Assembly: GCF_900091655.1 (NCBI RefSeq)
Contig: NZ_LT594620.1
Location: 62,001 to 126,000 of the forward strand
Length of the DNA: 64,000 bases
Direction of reading: 5' to 3'
Source of the DNA: Culturomica massiliensis
GTDB taxonomy: Bacteria; Bacteroidota; Bacteroidia; Bacteroidales; Marinifilaceae
Shown piece after piece: positions 8,252 to 18,200 of this stretch. Position 1 is the stretch's first letter. Every line of letters starts with the position of its first letter. The position numbers were made by a program, and so were the translations under genes. Below the pieces are notes generated by a model. That model had not been told where the DNA came from. It made no database searches and saw only the letters and a program-made list of their open reading frames with translations.

Positions 8252-8884
8252 ATGGAAGAAATTACACTTTTGGCAAAGCTTGGAGAGTATCAGTATATGG
8301 CAAAGCTTATAAAAGATGGGGAGTTATATCTTCGTCCAATGTCTGACTTTGCAAAAATGGACTCAGTGAATGGAATTGGAGATAAGTATGAAAATGTGAC
8401 TTCGTATGTCTCTCCCAAAAATCCTTCTATTAAGATTCAATTAAAAGATGGTAGAGAAATTCCTTTATCTGAAAGCTCAAAAATTACTTATGTAGAGCAT
8501 GATTGTTGTGACTTTTTAATTTATAGTATGGTGATGATTGATTTTATAAAAACAAGAGAAACACTGAAGCTCAAACATCCAGATGAATTAAATAAAATCG
8601 GATCTGGCTATGATACATTGGTTATAATATATGATCACAATGAGTTTATCAAACGTATTAAACAAGCTATTAATAATCAGTGGAGTATGGAGTGTAGGCC
8701 AGTAAATTATTATCCAGAAAAAGATATTGTTTTAAAAGAATTAGGTCCGTTTGATAAAAGAGAGTCATATGCCAATCAAAAAGAATTTCGTTTTTGTTTT
8801 GAGTGCAATATTAACATCCCATATAGTTTAAAAATCGGGAATTTAGAAGATATTGCACAAATTGTACAAGCTAAGCCGGTGTGA
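8252..8884 (+). CDS. Unknown accessory protein behind hipBST (DUF2971-like architecture)
   Basis: 210 residues, no signal peptide or membrane segment. It opens with LLAKLGEYQYMAKLIKDGEL and LYLRPMSDFAKMD, then GDKYENVT, and closes with YANQKEFRF. Spacing of 'short entry motif, L-Y-x-x-P, F, D-x-Y-E ... K/Q-x-E-F-R' recalls DUF2971-like and some ADP-ribosyltransferase-like proteins from phage-defence loci, but this is a resemblance, not an identification. It lies 30 bases after hipT in the same direction and ahead of a terminator, so it is probably the last gene of the hipBST transcript. Confidence 0.6.
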   Translation: MEEITLLAKLGEYQYMAKLIKDGELYLRPMSDFAKMDSVNGIGDKYENVTSYVSPKNPSIKIQLKDGREIPLSESSKITYVEHDCCDFLIYSMVMIDFIKTRETLKLKHPDELNKIGSGYDTLVIIYDHNEFIKRIKQAINNQWSMECRPVNYYPEKDIVLKELGPFDKRESYANQKEFRFCFECNINIPYSLKIGNLEDIAQIVQAKPV

Positions 8885-8889
8885 AGTTT

Positions 8890-8909
8890 GTGCTATGATA
8901 GCACTTTTT
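8890..8909 (+). terminator. Rho-independent terminator of the hipBST transcript
   Basis: GTGCTA-TGA-TAGCAC followed by five T, starting six bases after the stop of the gene at 8252-8884. Confidence 0.85.
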
Positions 8910-9390
8910 AATCATTTTTCTTGTCTTTGTTCCTGCAAACCATTTTGTAGCTTAAGTATGGTAACAGCCATAAAATCAATTTCTTCAGTTTGATTTTACG
9001 GCTTACAAAAAAATACTAAAAATTGCGGTACAACACGTACGTGTAACCATATAATAATCAAATAAAAAACTTATCGTAGAAATCTGTCTATTTGTAAAAA
9101 AGCACTTTGTATTGCTTGAAATATAAGGTATTGATAATTAGAAATATATATGCACTGCATCGGCAAGTGAGGATTGCTTATATTTATTTTGTATTTCATT
9201 AAAATGCTGAAATTAAAAAATTATTGTAACTTTTTTATATCCTTTGGTAAAATCGAGGTTTATTCCAATCTCATAGCTTTTTCAGCCAATAGTATGTTCA
9301 GTCGGAAAAATCTGAATGTACAGAGTCAGATGTTTTGAATACATTGATATTTGGTGAACCGTTTTAAAATGCTGCTATATTATTGTCATT
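8910..9390. other. Non-coding stretch with hairpin and palindrome, includes the element end
   Basis: No gene seen. It holds a stem-loop with 13-base arms and one mismatch (8967-8979 / 8990-9002, GCCATAAAATCAA) and a perfect 12-base palindrome ACACGTACGTGT (9033-9044). The displaced mnmE end at 9155-9170 also lies here. The first two sit within 200 bases of the inferred att site and may be recombinase or accessory-factor sites. Confidence 0.5.
9155..9170 (+). other. Displaced mnmE 3' end / far attachment site
   Basis: CTGCATCGGCAAGTGA. In frame it reads Cys-Ile-Gly-Lys-stop (9156-9170), the obligatory last residues of MnmE, with no gene around it. Compared with 5915-5930 two bases differ, both silent for the protein. 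This is best explained as the former chromosomal mnmE terminus pushed away by an insertion. Confidence 0.65.
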
Positions 9391-12123
9391 TTATTTTGTC
9401 AACTGTGTTTTTGAAAGCAGCTCGAGTAATTGCTTCTTTTTCACCGGTTTTGCCAGGAAATCATTACATCCTGCCTCGATAGCGTTGCTGCGATCTGAGT
9501 CGAAAGCGTTGGCTGTGAGTGCAATGATCGGTATTTCGGTGTTAAATTCCCGAATTTTTCTTGTTGCTTCCAAACCTCCCATGATCGGCATTTTCAGATC
9601 CATGAGAACGAGATTGAATTTTTCGTAACGGATTTTTTCGATAGCTTCGACGCCATTCTCAACCCGGGTAAGATCATAATCTTTGAGAATATGAAATACC
9701 AGTGAATAATTGCTGTCATTATCTTCCGCAATTAGAATTTTTATTTTTTCTTCCGGGTTTTCATTTTGTACAAATTGTGATTTCGTTTGAGGTTGAACGA
9801 CCTGATCGATCTGTCCCAGTATAGATATTTCACAAGGTACCCATGCCCAGAATGTCGATCCGACCCCCGGCTCGGAAGTGAAGCCGACTTCTCCTCCTGC
9901 GGCTTCGACAATTGCTTTGGAGATTGCCAGGCCGAGTCCGGTTCCCTGGGCAAATTCATTGAGTTTTTGAAACCGTCCGAATACCCTGTCCTGTAATTGT
10001 TTCTGAATGCCTGCTCCTGTGTCTTCGACATAAATCCGGATACCTCCTTTTTCGATGGAATATCCCATTTTTATGTATCCGGATTTTGTACATTTTACCG
10101 CATTGGTGAGGAAATTCATCCATACTTGTTTGAGTCGGTTACGATCCAGAAAAATCCAACAGTCCGGATAAGAATTGTCGAGACGGAATTCGACATTGGG
10201 GTTTGTGACTTTCGGTTGGATCATGGTGTATAATTCGCTGCATACTTGAGCCGGCTTGAATTTTTCCCGTTTGCGATCGAGGATGCCGGATTCGATTTTG
10301 GAGAGGTCCAAAATATCGTTTATCAATCGCAGCAATAATTCGTTGTTGGAGTCGATGATGTTCCAGTACTCTTCTTTTTCGGCCGGGTCGTCACAATTGA
10401 CCATTAGTTCGGAAAACCCGACGATGGCGTTTAGCGGTGTACGTATCTCATGGCTCATATTGGCTAAAAATGCGGATTTGAGTCGGTCGGAAAGTTCGGC
10501 TTTGTTTTTCATTTCCTTTAATTCTTGAGCCATCTTTTCCCATTTTGTATTGTTGATCGTGATACCGGTGTAACGAATGACATGTCCTTTCTTGTTCTTT
10601 TCAACGGGAATACCGGTAACAATAAGAGTTTGCCATTCTTGATCCCATTTTGTTCTGGAACGGTATTGAAAACTGAACTCTTTGTTCGTTCTTTGAAGCA
10701 TGTTGTCTATCTTTTCGCGTACATGCTCGGTATCCTCGGGATGAGAGAATTTCAGGTAATCTTCCGGCATAATAGCCTTTTGGGGATGGAAATCATTTAC
10801 CGGATCGTTAAATGCCCGGAACTGTTTACTCTCGACATCGAAATCCCAGTGAGACATTCCGACTGTTTTGAACATGAGTTCCATTTTATAGTTCCGCTCT
10901 TTAAGTTCTTCGTTTAGCTGGTGAAGTTTGGATATGTTTTGCCGGAAACCTGTAAATCGTATGACTTCGCCATTTTCGTCATACTCGAAGGGAACACCTG
11001 TGACGTTACAATATTGCCAGGAGTCGTCGTATTTCGTTTGTATGCGGCAGGTGAAATTGACGTTGAGTTTTTTGCCTGACAACATGGATTGTATGGCATC
11101 GTTGACTACCGATTGGTCTTCGGGATGTATTGCATCCAGATATTCTGTCACCGTTACCAGTTTATCAGGGGCATAATCATTTACCGGATCGTTATAAGAT
11201 TCGAATTTCCGGATTCGTATGTCGAAATCCCAATGGACAATATCACTGACATTCATTGCCAGTTCACGTTTTATGATCAAATCCTGGGCTTTTTTGGCCA
11301 TTTGTATTTTTTCGGTGACGTCCAGTTGGGTGCCGACAATCTGTAATTTACCCATATGTTCTGTGGATAAACGCATTCTACTTTCATAATGGCGATACTG
11401 TCCTTCCTCTTCATTGAAGGCGCGTACGGTTATCTGACCCTGTTGTATATCTTTATTTATCAGTCGGGTGAAAAGTTCTGTCATCGGGGTACGGTCCTGC
11501 GGATGCAGCATTTGCTGTAATTCTTCCAGTGTCATGCCGTTTCTGAAGATAGGATTTCCATGTAACGAACCGAATATTTGTTTACGCACATCGTATACCC
11601 AGGAAGACATGCTGGCCGCTTCCATGGCCATTTCCAGGTTTTTCTTGTTTTCTTCCGTGCGGTATTCTGTTTCTTTTTTGCCGGTTACGTCGTTGGCAAA
11701 CAGCATGTGTCCGACAATATCCTCTTTTTGATTGCGTATGGAAACGATTCTGACTTCATAAATCATGGTATTCTGATTGTTGGTCAAGAAATACTCTTTT
11801 TTTATGCGGTCAAAATCGTATTCAAATTCCAAAACGATATCCTCTCCGGATTTTATCTTTGCTTCAAGTGCTTCATCGACATAAGGACTGTCGAAAAGAT
11901 TGACTTTATCTATTACCGTCCTGCGGTCGTCGACGCCGTACATATGCAGTGCATAGTCGTTTATGCTCCGCAAAATACCTTTTGCATCATAGATTTCGAT
12001 GCCTATCGGCAAACGGGTGTATACACTCTCTGTGAACAGGATTTGCTTATGCAGTAATTCGGACATTTCCTTTTCAAAAGACATTTTGTCGTTTTCGGGA
12101 GAGGCAGTTTTATGTTGTTTCAT
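9391..12123 (-). CDS. Soluble multi-PAS hybrid histidine kinase with receiver domain
   Basis: 910-residue signalling protein without membrane segments. About four PAS/PAC units fill residues 25-540; the last two are internal repeats (HWDFDIRIRKFESYNDPVND and HWDFDVESKQFRAFNDPVND). A HisKA domain with phospho-acceptor His558 (ANMSHEIRTPLN) follows, then HATPase_c with N box FLTNAVK, G boxes DTGAG and GTGLGL, and a C-terminal receiver with Asp842 (LMDLKMP). It starts 25 bases after the AraC gene at 12149-13006, so both are probably co-transcribed. The receiver may pass phosphate to an unseen HPt protein. Ligand and output are unknown. Confidence 0.92.
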   Translation of the reverse strand: MKQHKTASPENDKMSFEKEMSELLHKQILFTESVYTRLPIGIEIYDAKGILRSINDYALHMYGVDDRRTVIDKVNLFDSPYVDEALEAKIKSGEDIVLEFEYDFDRIKKEYFLTNNQNTMIYEVRIVSIRNQKEDIVGHMLFANDVTGKKETEYRTEENKKNLEMAMEAASMSSWVYDVRKQIFGSLHGNPIFRNGMTLEELQQMLHPQDRTPMTELFTRLINKDIQQGQITVRAFNEEEGQYRHYESRMRLSTEHMGKLQIVGTQLDVTEKIQMAKKAQDLIIKRELAMNVSDIVHWDFDIRIRKFESYNDPVNDYAPDKLVTVTEYLDAIHPEDQSVVNDAIQSMLSGKKLNVNFTCRIQTKYDDSWQYCNVTGVPFEYDENGEVIRFTGFRQNISKLHQLNEELKERNYKMELMFKTVGMSHWDFDVESKQFRAFNDPVNDFHPQKAIMPEDYLKFSHPEDTEHVREKIDNMLQRTNKEFSFQYRSRTKWDQEWQTLIVTGIPVEKNKKGHVIRYTGITINNTKWEKMAQELKEMKNKAELSDRLKSAFLANMSHEIRTPLNAIVGFSELMVNCDDPAEKEEYWNIIDSNNELLLRLINDILDLSKIESGILDRKREKFKPAQVCSELYTMIQPKVTNPNVEFRLDNSYPDCWIFLDRNRLKQVWMNFLTNAVKCTKSGYIKMGYSIEKGGIRIYVEDTGAGIQKQLQDRVFGRFQKLNEFAQGTGLGLAISKAIVEAAGGEVGFTSEPGVGSTFWAWVPCEISILGQIDQVVQPQTKSQFVQNENPEEKIKILIAEDNDSNYSLVFHILKDYDLTRVENGVEAIEKIRYEKFNLVLMDLKMPIMGGLEATRKIREFNTEIPIIALTANAFDSDRSNAIEAGCNDFLAKPVKKKQLLELLSKTQLTK

Positions 12124-12148
12124 TTTATACTTTTTTACACATGGCAGT

Positions 12149-13006
12149 TTAGCGCATGATGTGGATTGTGCGCCGATATTCTGAAGGAGACATACCCGTA
12201 TGTTGACGGAAAAAACGGCTCATGGAGGATTGATTGGAAAATCCGGTCTGGCGAACCACATCTTTTATTTCAAGGTTTGTATCCCGTAAAAGCTTTTTTA
12301 TTTCGACGATAATATAGTCTGCGATTATTTCCCGGGCGGATTGACCATTTATTTCTTGTATGACTTTAGTCAGATATAGAGGCGATATACACAATTTGTC
12401 GGCGTAAAAAGCAATTTCCCTGTGGGTTTTGTGATGTTCGAAAACCAACATAGCGAATTTAAAGGCTATTTTTTCTTTTTTGGAATTTAAAGGGATATCT
12501 TTTTTGAGACTTATTTTTTTCTGAAAATGCGTATAAAAATCCCAATAATAAATTCGTAACAAATGCAAAATCGTCTCCCGGTAGAAAATGGAATCATCGT
12601 TGCTTTCCCTATAATCGATTACCCGGCAAAAACCAAGGAATCTTTGGGCATCTCTGTCATTTAGATGAATATGGAAATTCTTCCGCATATAAAAGAAAAA
12701 ATCAGGAGTTATTTTTCCTAAACTGCTCATGATATCGAGAAACATGGTTTTACTGACTTTGAAAAAAGTCATGGAAAAGTCCTTGCTGATTTCACGGATG
12801 GCTACCAGTTGTGAAGGCAGAATGGTTATAAGATCGTTCGGGGATATTCGGTGACAGATTGAAAATACTTCAATGACGGCAGAGCCTCCTGTACAAAGTC
12901 CACTAAATCCTTCTTTTAAATAAGCTTCATGCTCGTTTGCCGGAAGAAATGAAATATCGGTATATATATGGAAATTATCACTCATTATTGTCAACATGCT
13001 ATACAA
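12149..13006 (-). CDS. AraC-family transcriptional regulator
   Basis: 285 residues: an N-terminal sensory part without clear cupin motif and a C-terminal double helix-turn-helix (about 185-283) with EIKDVVRQTGFSNQSSMSRF and RQHTGMSPSEYRR, the AraC signature. Start codons at 13006, 12997 and 12985 are all possible; the longest is given. It precedes the hybrid kinase on the same strand. It is similar in size and layout to the AraC protein at 19679-20524, so the two may be paralogues. Target genes unknown. Confidence 0.85.
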   Translation of the reverse strand: MYSMLTIMSDNFHIYTDISFLPANEHEAYLKEGFSGLCTGGSAVIEVFSICHRISPNDLITILPSQLVAIREISKDFSMTFFKVSKTMFLDIMSSLGKITPDFFFYMRKNFHIHLNDRDAQRFLGFCRVIDYRESNDDSIFYRETILHLLRIYYWDFYTHFQKKISLKKDIPLNSKKEKIAFKFAMLVFEHHKTHREIAFYADKLCISPLYLTKVIQEINGQSAREIIADYIIVEIKKLLRDTNLEIKDVVRQTGFSNQSSMSRFFRQHTGMSPSEYRRTIHIMR

Positions 13007-13236
13007 AATTACTGCATTCGTATTTTATTATCCATTTAGTATAGAAATTGAACGTAAATAACAAGTTTTAGTGCCAGAATTTTATGTGTTTTTAGAAAAT
13101 CCGGGATATCGATTTATTATTACCTGAAAGAACGTTTTTCCGGATGCGGAGATAAATAGGCGGATTTCCGGTTTTGAGGGAGAAAGACCGATATCCGGTT
13201 TTTATCTGCGGTATGGAAGGAGTGAGGAAGGCCGGT

Positions 13237-13815
13237 TTATACATTGTTTTCGAGCCATAAACGTCCTGTTTCGGTTGCGATGCCCCGAAAGAAAATGTTG
13301 TAAAAGAGAACCTGGCCGGAATACGGTTCATTATTCAGACGGGCTTCGAACAGACTTGTCTGTAAACGCCTGTTTGTATACTGTATATTCGTATCGGAGC
13401 AGATATAACCTTTATTTTTACATGCATTTAAAATTTTTTCTCCCCCTGTCAGCCATTCTTGTCGGACGGTTTCGAACAGATACCGGAATTCATTTGATTT
13501 TTGCAGCTCTTGCCAGAAAATTTCTTCCGGTTCGTATAGTCCGTCAACGAAAGATTTTGTGTAGTTCAGTATTTGTAGCATCGGATTATCTTTGTGAGCA
13601 TTCAGGCAAAGAGAAATCTTATTCCGAACCGGTTCATTTATTTTTTCGATACATTTTTTTACCAGATCAATTCTGCTCGGAAATAATTGATAAATTGTCT
13701 TTTTTGAAATTTTCAGATGATGGGTTAAATCTTCTACCCGGAAGGCACGAATGCCGTTCCGGGTGATTGATTGTAAAGCCGCTTTGAGGATTTTTTCTCT
13801 TATCTGAGATGTCAT
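13237..13815 (-). CDS. TetR-family repressor, last gene of the efflux operon
   Basis: 192 residues. The N-terminal helix-turn-helix (about 8-55: ILKAALQSITRNGIRAFRVE, then ISKKTIYQLFPSRIDLV) is typical of TetR; the rest is the variable ligand-binding helical core. Its start is four bases after the stop of the outer-membrane factor gene, so it is co-transcribed with the pump. Such repressors usually control the pump promoter in response to its substrates; that is inference here. Confidence 0.85.
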   Translation of the reverse strand: MTSQIREKILKAALQSITRNGIRAFRVEDLTHHLKISKKTIYQLFPSRIDLVKKCIEKINEPVRNKISLCLNAHKDNPMLQILNYTKSFVDGLYEPEEIFWQELQKSNEFRYLFETVRQEWLTGGEKILNACKNKGYICSDTNIQYTNRRLQTSLFEARLNNEPYSGQVLFYNIFFRGIATETGRLWLENNV

Positions 13816-13819
13816 TGCT

Positions 13820-15187
13820 TTAGCTTCGGCCTCCTCCTAAAGCCCGATAAAGATTAATGATACCTTGTATTTCAGTAAATCGGTTCGACACTTGATTCAA
13901 TTGGGCACTCAATAAAGTTTGCTGGGCCGTCAATACTTCCAGATAAGTCGTATTGCCGTGTTTCATCAGTAATCGGGTACTTTTTACCGCTGTTTCCAAA
14001 GCCGATACCTGTTGGGCATACCAGGTCGTTTTCTCTATGGCTGTTTGGTATTGCATGAGTGCGTCGTTCACCTCACTTCCTGCATTTAACAGGGTTTGTG
14101 TGAATGCGAGTCCGGCTTCTTCCTGTTGGGCTTTGGCAATGCGTAACTGCGCAATATTCTGTCCTCGGTTGAATAGGGGAGCTGTCAATGATCCTACTGC
14201 CGTTGCAATCAGTTTGCCCGGATTGGTTAACAGGGTTCCGGCATTGTTTGTCCAGCCTGCACTTCCGTTCAGAACGATCGACGGATAGAAGGCCGACCGG
14301 GCTGTATTAGTGGTATAAAGAGCCTGGGCCAAAGATAATTCCGCACTTTTCACATCCGGACGGTTGGAAAGCAATTGTAAAGGGATGCCTAACGAAAAGC
14401 TTTCAGGTAATTGCTGGTCTGCCAGGCGACCGCGCCGAATCCTTTGGGGGGGAGCTGCCAGTAATAGGGACAAAGCATTTTCTACTTGATTGATCTGTTC
14501 CCGAAGATCCAGTAACGTCGTATGGATCTGATAATAGGTCGCTTCGGTTTGAGCCAGGCCGGCTTCCGTTACCATCCCGGCTTTTTTCATGGCTCGTGTC
14601 GCTCCGACACTTTCTTTCCAATTGGCTTCCGTCGCCTGAGTTATTTCATATTGGGCATCCAGCATCAACAAGGTGTAATAGCTGTTTGCTATATTTGCGA
14701 TCAATTGAGTTTGTACAGCCCGGGCATATTCTTTGCTTTGTAGGTAAGCTGCTTTACTCCGGCGCTTGGTATTGGTCAACCGGCCGAAAACATCTATTTC
14801 CCAACTGGCTGCCACTGGTAATGTATACGTTTTTGTTGCTTTACCGTGGTTAAAGCTACTCACACTGCCTTCCGGTGCCAGAGCAAATGACGGCAAATAG
14901 GATAAGCGTGCGGACAGTAAAGAAGCTTCTGCTTCTTTTATTTTTAAATGAGCTGTTTGCAGATCGGTATTGTTTTGTAGCCCGGTAGTGATTAAAACCT
15001 GTAACTGCGGATCGGTAAATACTTCCTGCCAACTGAGATTGCCCAGGCTATTGGTGTCGGCGGTTGCGGTACTGTCGGTCAAGCCGTACAGGTTGTCCGG
15101 CACTTCACTGACAGGCTTATATTTGGAATAAATGCCGCAACTGCTCACTAGAATGGCAGTTGTCAATGATATTATTATTTTCTTCAT
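13820..15187 (-). CDS. TolC-like outer-membrane efflux lipoprotein (OMF)
   Basis: 455 residues, NodT/CusC-type outer-membrane channel. A lipoprotein signal with lipobox VSSCG ends at about residue 17. Two homologous OEP repeats follow with long coiled-coil helices (LQTAHLKIKEAEASLLSARL; later LRIAKAQQEEAGLAFTQTLL). It forms the exit duct for the RND pump encoded just upstream, with 38 bases between the genes. Confidence 0.92.
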   Translation of the reverse strand: MKKIIISLTTAILVSSCGIYSKYKPVSEVPDNLYGLTDSTATADTNSLGNLSWQEVFTDPQLQVLITTGLQNNTDLQTAHLKIKEAEASLLSARLSYLPSFALAPEGSVSSFNHGKATKTYTLPVAASWEIDVFGRLTNTKRRSKAAYLQSKEYARAVQTQLIANIANSYYTLLMLDAQYEITQATEANWKESVGATRAMKKAGMVTEAGLAQTEATYYQIHTTLLDLREQINQVENALSLLLAAPPQRIRRGRLADQQLPESFSLGIPLQLLSNRPDVKSAELSLAQALYTTNTARSAFYPSIVLNGSAGWTNNAGTLLTNPGKLIATAVGSLTAPLFNRGQNIAQLRIAKAQQEEAGLAFTQTLLNAGSEVNDALMQYQTAIEKTTWYAQQVSALETAVKSTRLLMKHGNTTYLEVLTAQQTLLSAQLNQVSNRFTEIQGIINLYRALGGGRS

Positions 15188-15225
15188 TTCGTTTCGTGTT
15201 AATTTAGTACATGTATTGAAAAGTA

Positions 15226-18200
15226 CTATTTCTCGATTTGGTTTTCTTCTATTTCAGCTTGGATTTGCCAGTCCCGGGTTGTTGTGGTCTGGATGGGACG
15301 GAATTTTTCCTCGATAAACTGGAAAATGACGAATAGAGTCGGTACAATAAACAATAAGGCCAATGTGCCGATTACCATACCGCCGACTGCTCCGGTACCT
15401 AATGAACTGTTACCGTTAGCGCCAACACCGGTAGAGAACATCAGGGGTAGCAGACCGAATATCATGGTTAGTGCCGTCATCAGGATCGGGCGCAAACGGG
15501 CCTTGGCCGCACTGACAGCGGCGGCAATTATGCCCATGCCGGCAGCCCGGCGTTCGGAAGCATATTCCGTCAGTAGAATCGCTGTTTTGGCCAGTAAGCC
15601 GATTAACATGATTAATCCGGTTTGTAAATAGATATTATTTTCCAGTCCGATGGTTTTAGCAAAAAGGAAACTCCCCATCAATCCGAAAGGCACACTCAGA
15701 ATAACCGCAAACGGAATCAGAAAACTTTCATAGAGGCCGCACAAAATCAAATAGATCATCAGAATACAGATGGCAAAGATGATAACGGTGGTGTTTGTCT
15801 GCTGATTTTCTTCCCGGGTAATACCCCCGAAATCATAACCGAACCCTTTCGGCAAAGCCTGTTCGGCTGTTTCTTTTACAGCACGTATAGCGTCGCCGGT
15901 ACTGTAGCCATCTGCCGGCATTGCATTTACGGCAATGGAATTGTACATATTGAAGCGGCTTAATGTTTCGGCTCCGTAGCTCCGGTTCAACATGACAAAC
16001 TGGCTCAAGGGAGCCATTTCTCCATTGGACATCCGAACGAAAGTATTGTTAAGAGATGCTTCATCCAGACGATATTTCGGATCGGCCTGGATCATAACCC
16101 GGTACACTTTTGAGAAACGGTTGAAGTCCGATACATATTGTCCGCCGTAATATCCCGATAGCGTACCAAGTACTGCATCCGGTGTAATCCCGGCTCGTTT
16201 GCATTTGGAGGCATCAATTTCCACTGTCCATTGCGGATAGCGGATATCGAAGGTCGAATAGGCCATAGCGATTTCCGGGCATTGGTTCAAAGCTCCTAAA
16301 TATTGCTGGGTTGTGGTGAAAAATGTATTGATGTCTCCTCCCATTTTGTCCTGCATATGTAGTTCCAGGGCATTCCCCATGCCGTATCCCGGAATCATAC
16401 CCGGAGATATGGCAAAGACACTGGCGTCTTTGATGTCGGCTGTACGGCCGTATACTTGTCTGATCACCGCCTGTACGTTATCTTCTTTGTCGGGGCGTTC
16501 GTCCCAGTGTTTCAATTTCAGAATCAGCATACCGAAGGAATTTCCCTGACCGGCAAGTAGGCCGTAGCCGGCTACTTTCTGTACATGTTTCACCTGTGGA
16601 ATATCTTTCACCCGTTCTTCAATTCGGATCATAATGTCGTTGGTTGTTTTCAGTGAGCTACCGGCCGCTGAACTGACATTGACGAACACTACCCCTTGGT
16701 CTTCATCGGGTACAAGTCCGGTTTTAGTGGTATTCATCAGGATGACAAGCACGACCACCGAACCTATCAGCAATGAAACTGCCAGCCAGCGACGGCGGAT
16801 GAAAAACAGTACTCCCCGTTTGTATTTTTCGATGATGGTACTGAAAGCTACATTGAATGCTTTCCGGAAACGGGCTGCGAAGTTATTTTTCTGGTTCCCG
16901 TTCTCATCCATATAAGGTCGTAGCAGCAGGGCACACAAGGCAGGACTCAGTGTTAAGGCATTCAGTGCGGATATACCTACGGCAACGGCCATTGTCAATC
17001 CGAACTGGGTGTAGAAGGTACCGGATGTACCGCTCATAAAAGAAACCGGAATGAATACGGCCATAAATACCAGGGAAGAAGAAAATATAGCCGAGCTGAT
17101 TCCTTTCATGGCGTCGATACTGGCCATATAAGGAGAACGATAGCCTACGTCAAATCGTTCCTGTACGGCTTCTACCACTACAATGGCGTCGTCTACGACG
17201 GTGCCGATTACCAATACTAATGCAAATAAAGTAATCAGGTTGATACTGAATTCTGCTATGGACATAAAAGCGAAGGTACCGATCAATGAAACAATGATAC
17301 CCACCAGAGGAACGAGTGTAGAACGGAGGTCCTGCAGAAAGACATATACGACCAGAATGACCAGCAAGATTGCTTCCAGTAAAGTTTTTACGACTTCGTG
17401 GATAGAGGCAAACAAAAAGTCATTGGAACTCATCATTTGTGTCAGTTCCACGCCCTGGGGCAAATCTTTCCGGGCTTCTTCCAGAAATCGGTCTATATTT
17501 TGGTTTACTTCCGTTGCATTCGAACCGGCGGTTTGGAATATCATACACGAGATACCGCTATGTCCGTCCAATCCCCCTTTATAAGCATAGGAGTCCTGTC
17601 CGAGTTCGATGTCCGCTATGTCTTTCAGTTTGAGAATTTCACCTTCTTCCGTAGAACGGATGATGATTTCACCGAATTCTTCGGGGGTTATCAGGCGTCC
17701 TTTGTATTTCATAGTGTATTGATAGGTTTCGTCGGAATTTTCCCCGAACGAACCGGTTGCCGATTCGATGTTTTGTTCGGCTAAAACCAGGGTGATATCG
17801 GAAGGAATCAGTTTGTACTGTGCCATTACATCGGGCTTCATCCATACCCGCATACTGTAGCTGCCTCCCATAATCATCATATCGCCGACGCCTGCAATAC
17901 GAAGGATTGAGGGTTTCAGATTGATATTGATGTAATTGGACAGAAAGTTTTCATCGTACGCATCTTCCGGGCTATGCAGGGAAAACATCTGCAAGATACT
18001 GGTCTGGCGCTTGGAAGTCGTAACGCCTACCTGGGTTACTTCTGCCGGTAATTGTCCGGTTGCCTTCGATACCCGGTTTTGTACGTTTACGGCTGCCATG
18101 TCCGGGTCCGTTCCCTGTTTAAAATAAACGGTAATGGTTACCGTACCGGCATTCGAGGCTGTAGACGTCATATAAGTCATGTTTTCCACACCGTTGATGG

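Larger units (their letters stand above)
5931..9155. mobile_element. Accessory insert at the mnmE 3' end (integrase not present)
   Basis: A 3.2-kb AT-rich block between the mnmE stop and a displaced copy of its last codons. It contains an hsdM fragment, a mobile-element-type small ORF, hipB-hipS-hipT and one unknown gene. No recombinase gene or fragment was recognised, so this is either a relic that lost its integrase or an element moved in trans. Extent is inferred from the 16-base imperfect repeat (5915-5930 and 9155-9170). Confidence 0.55.
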
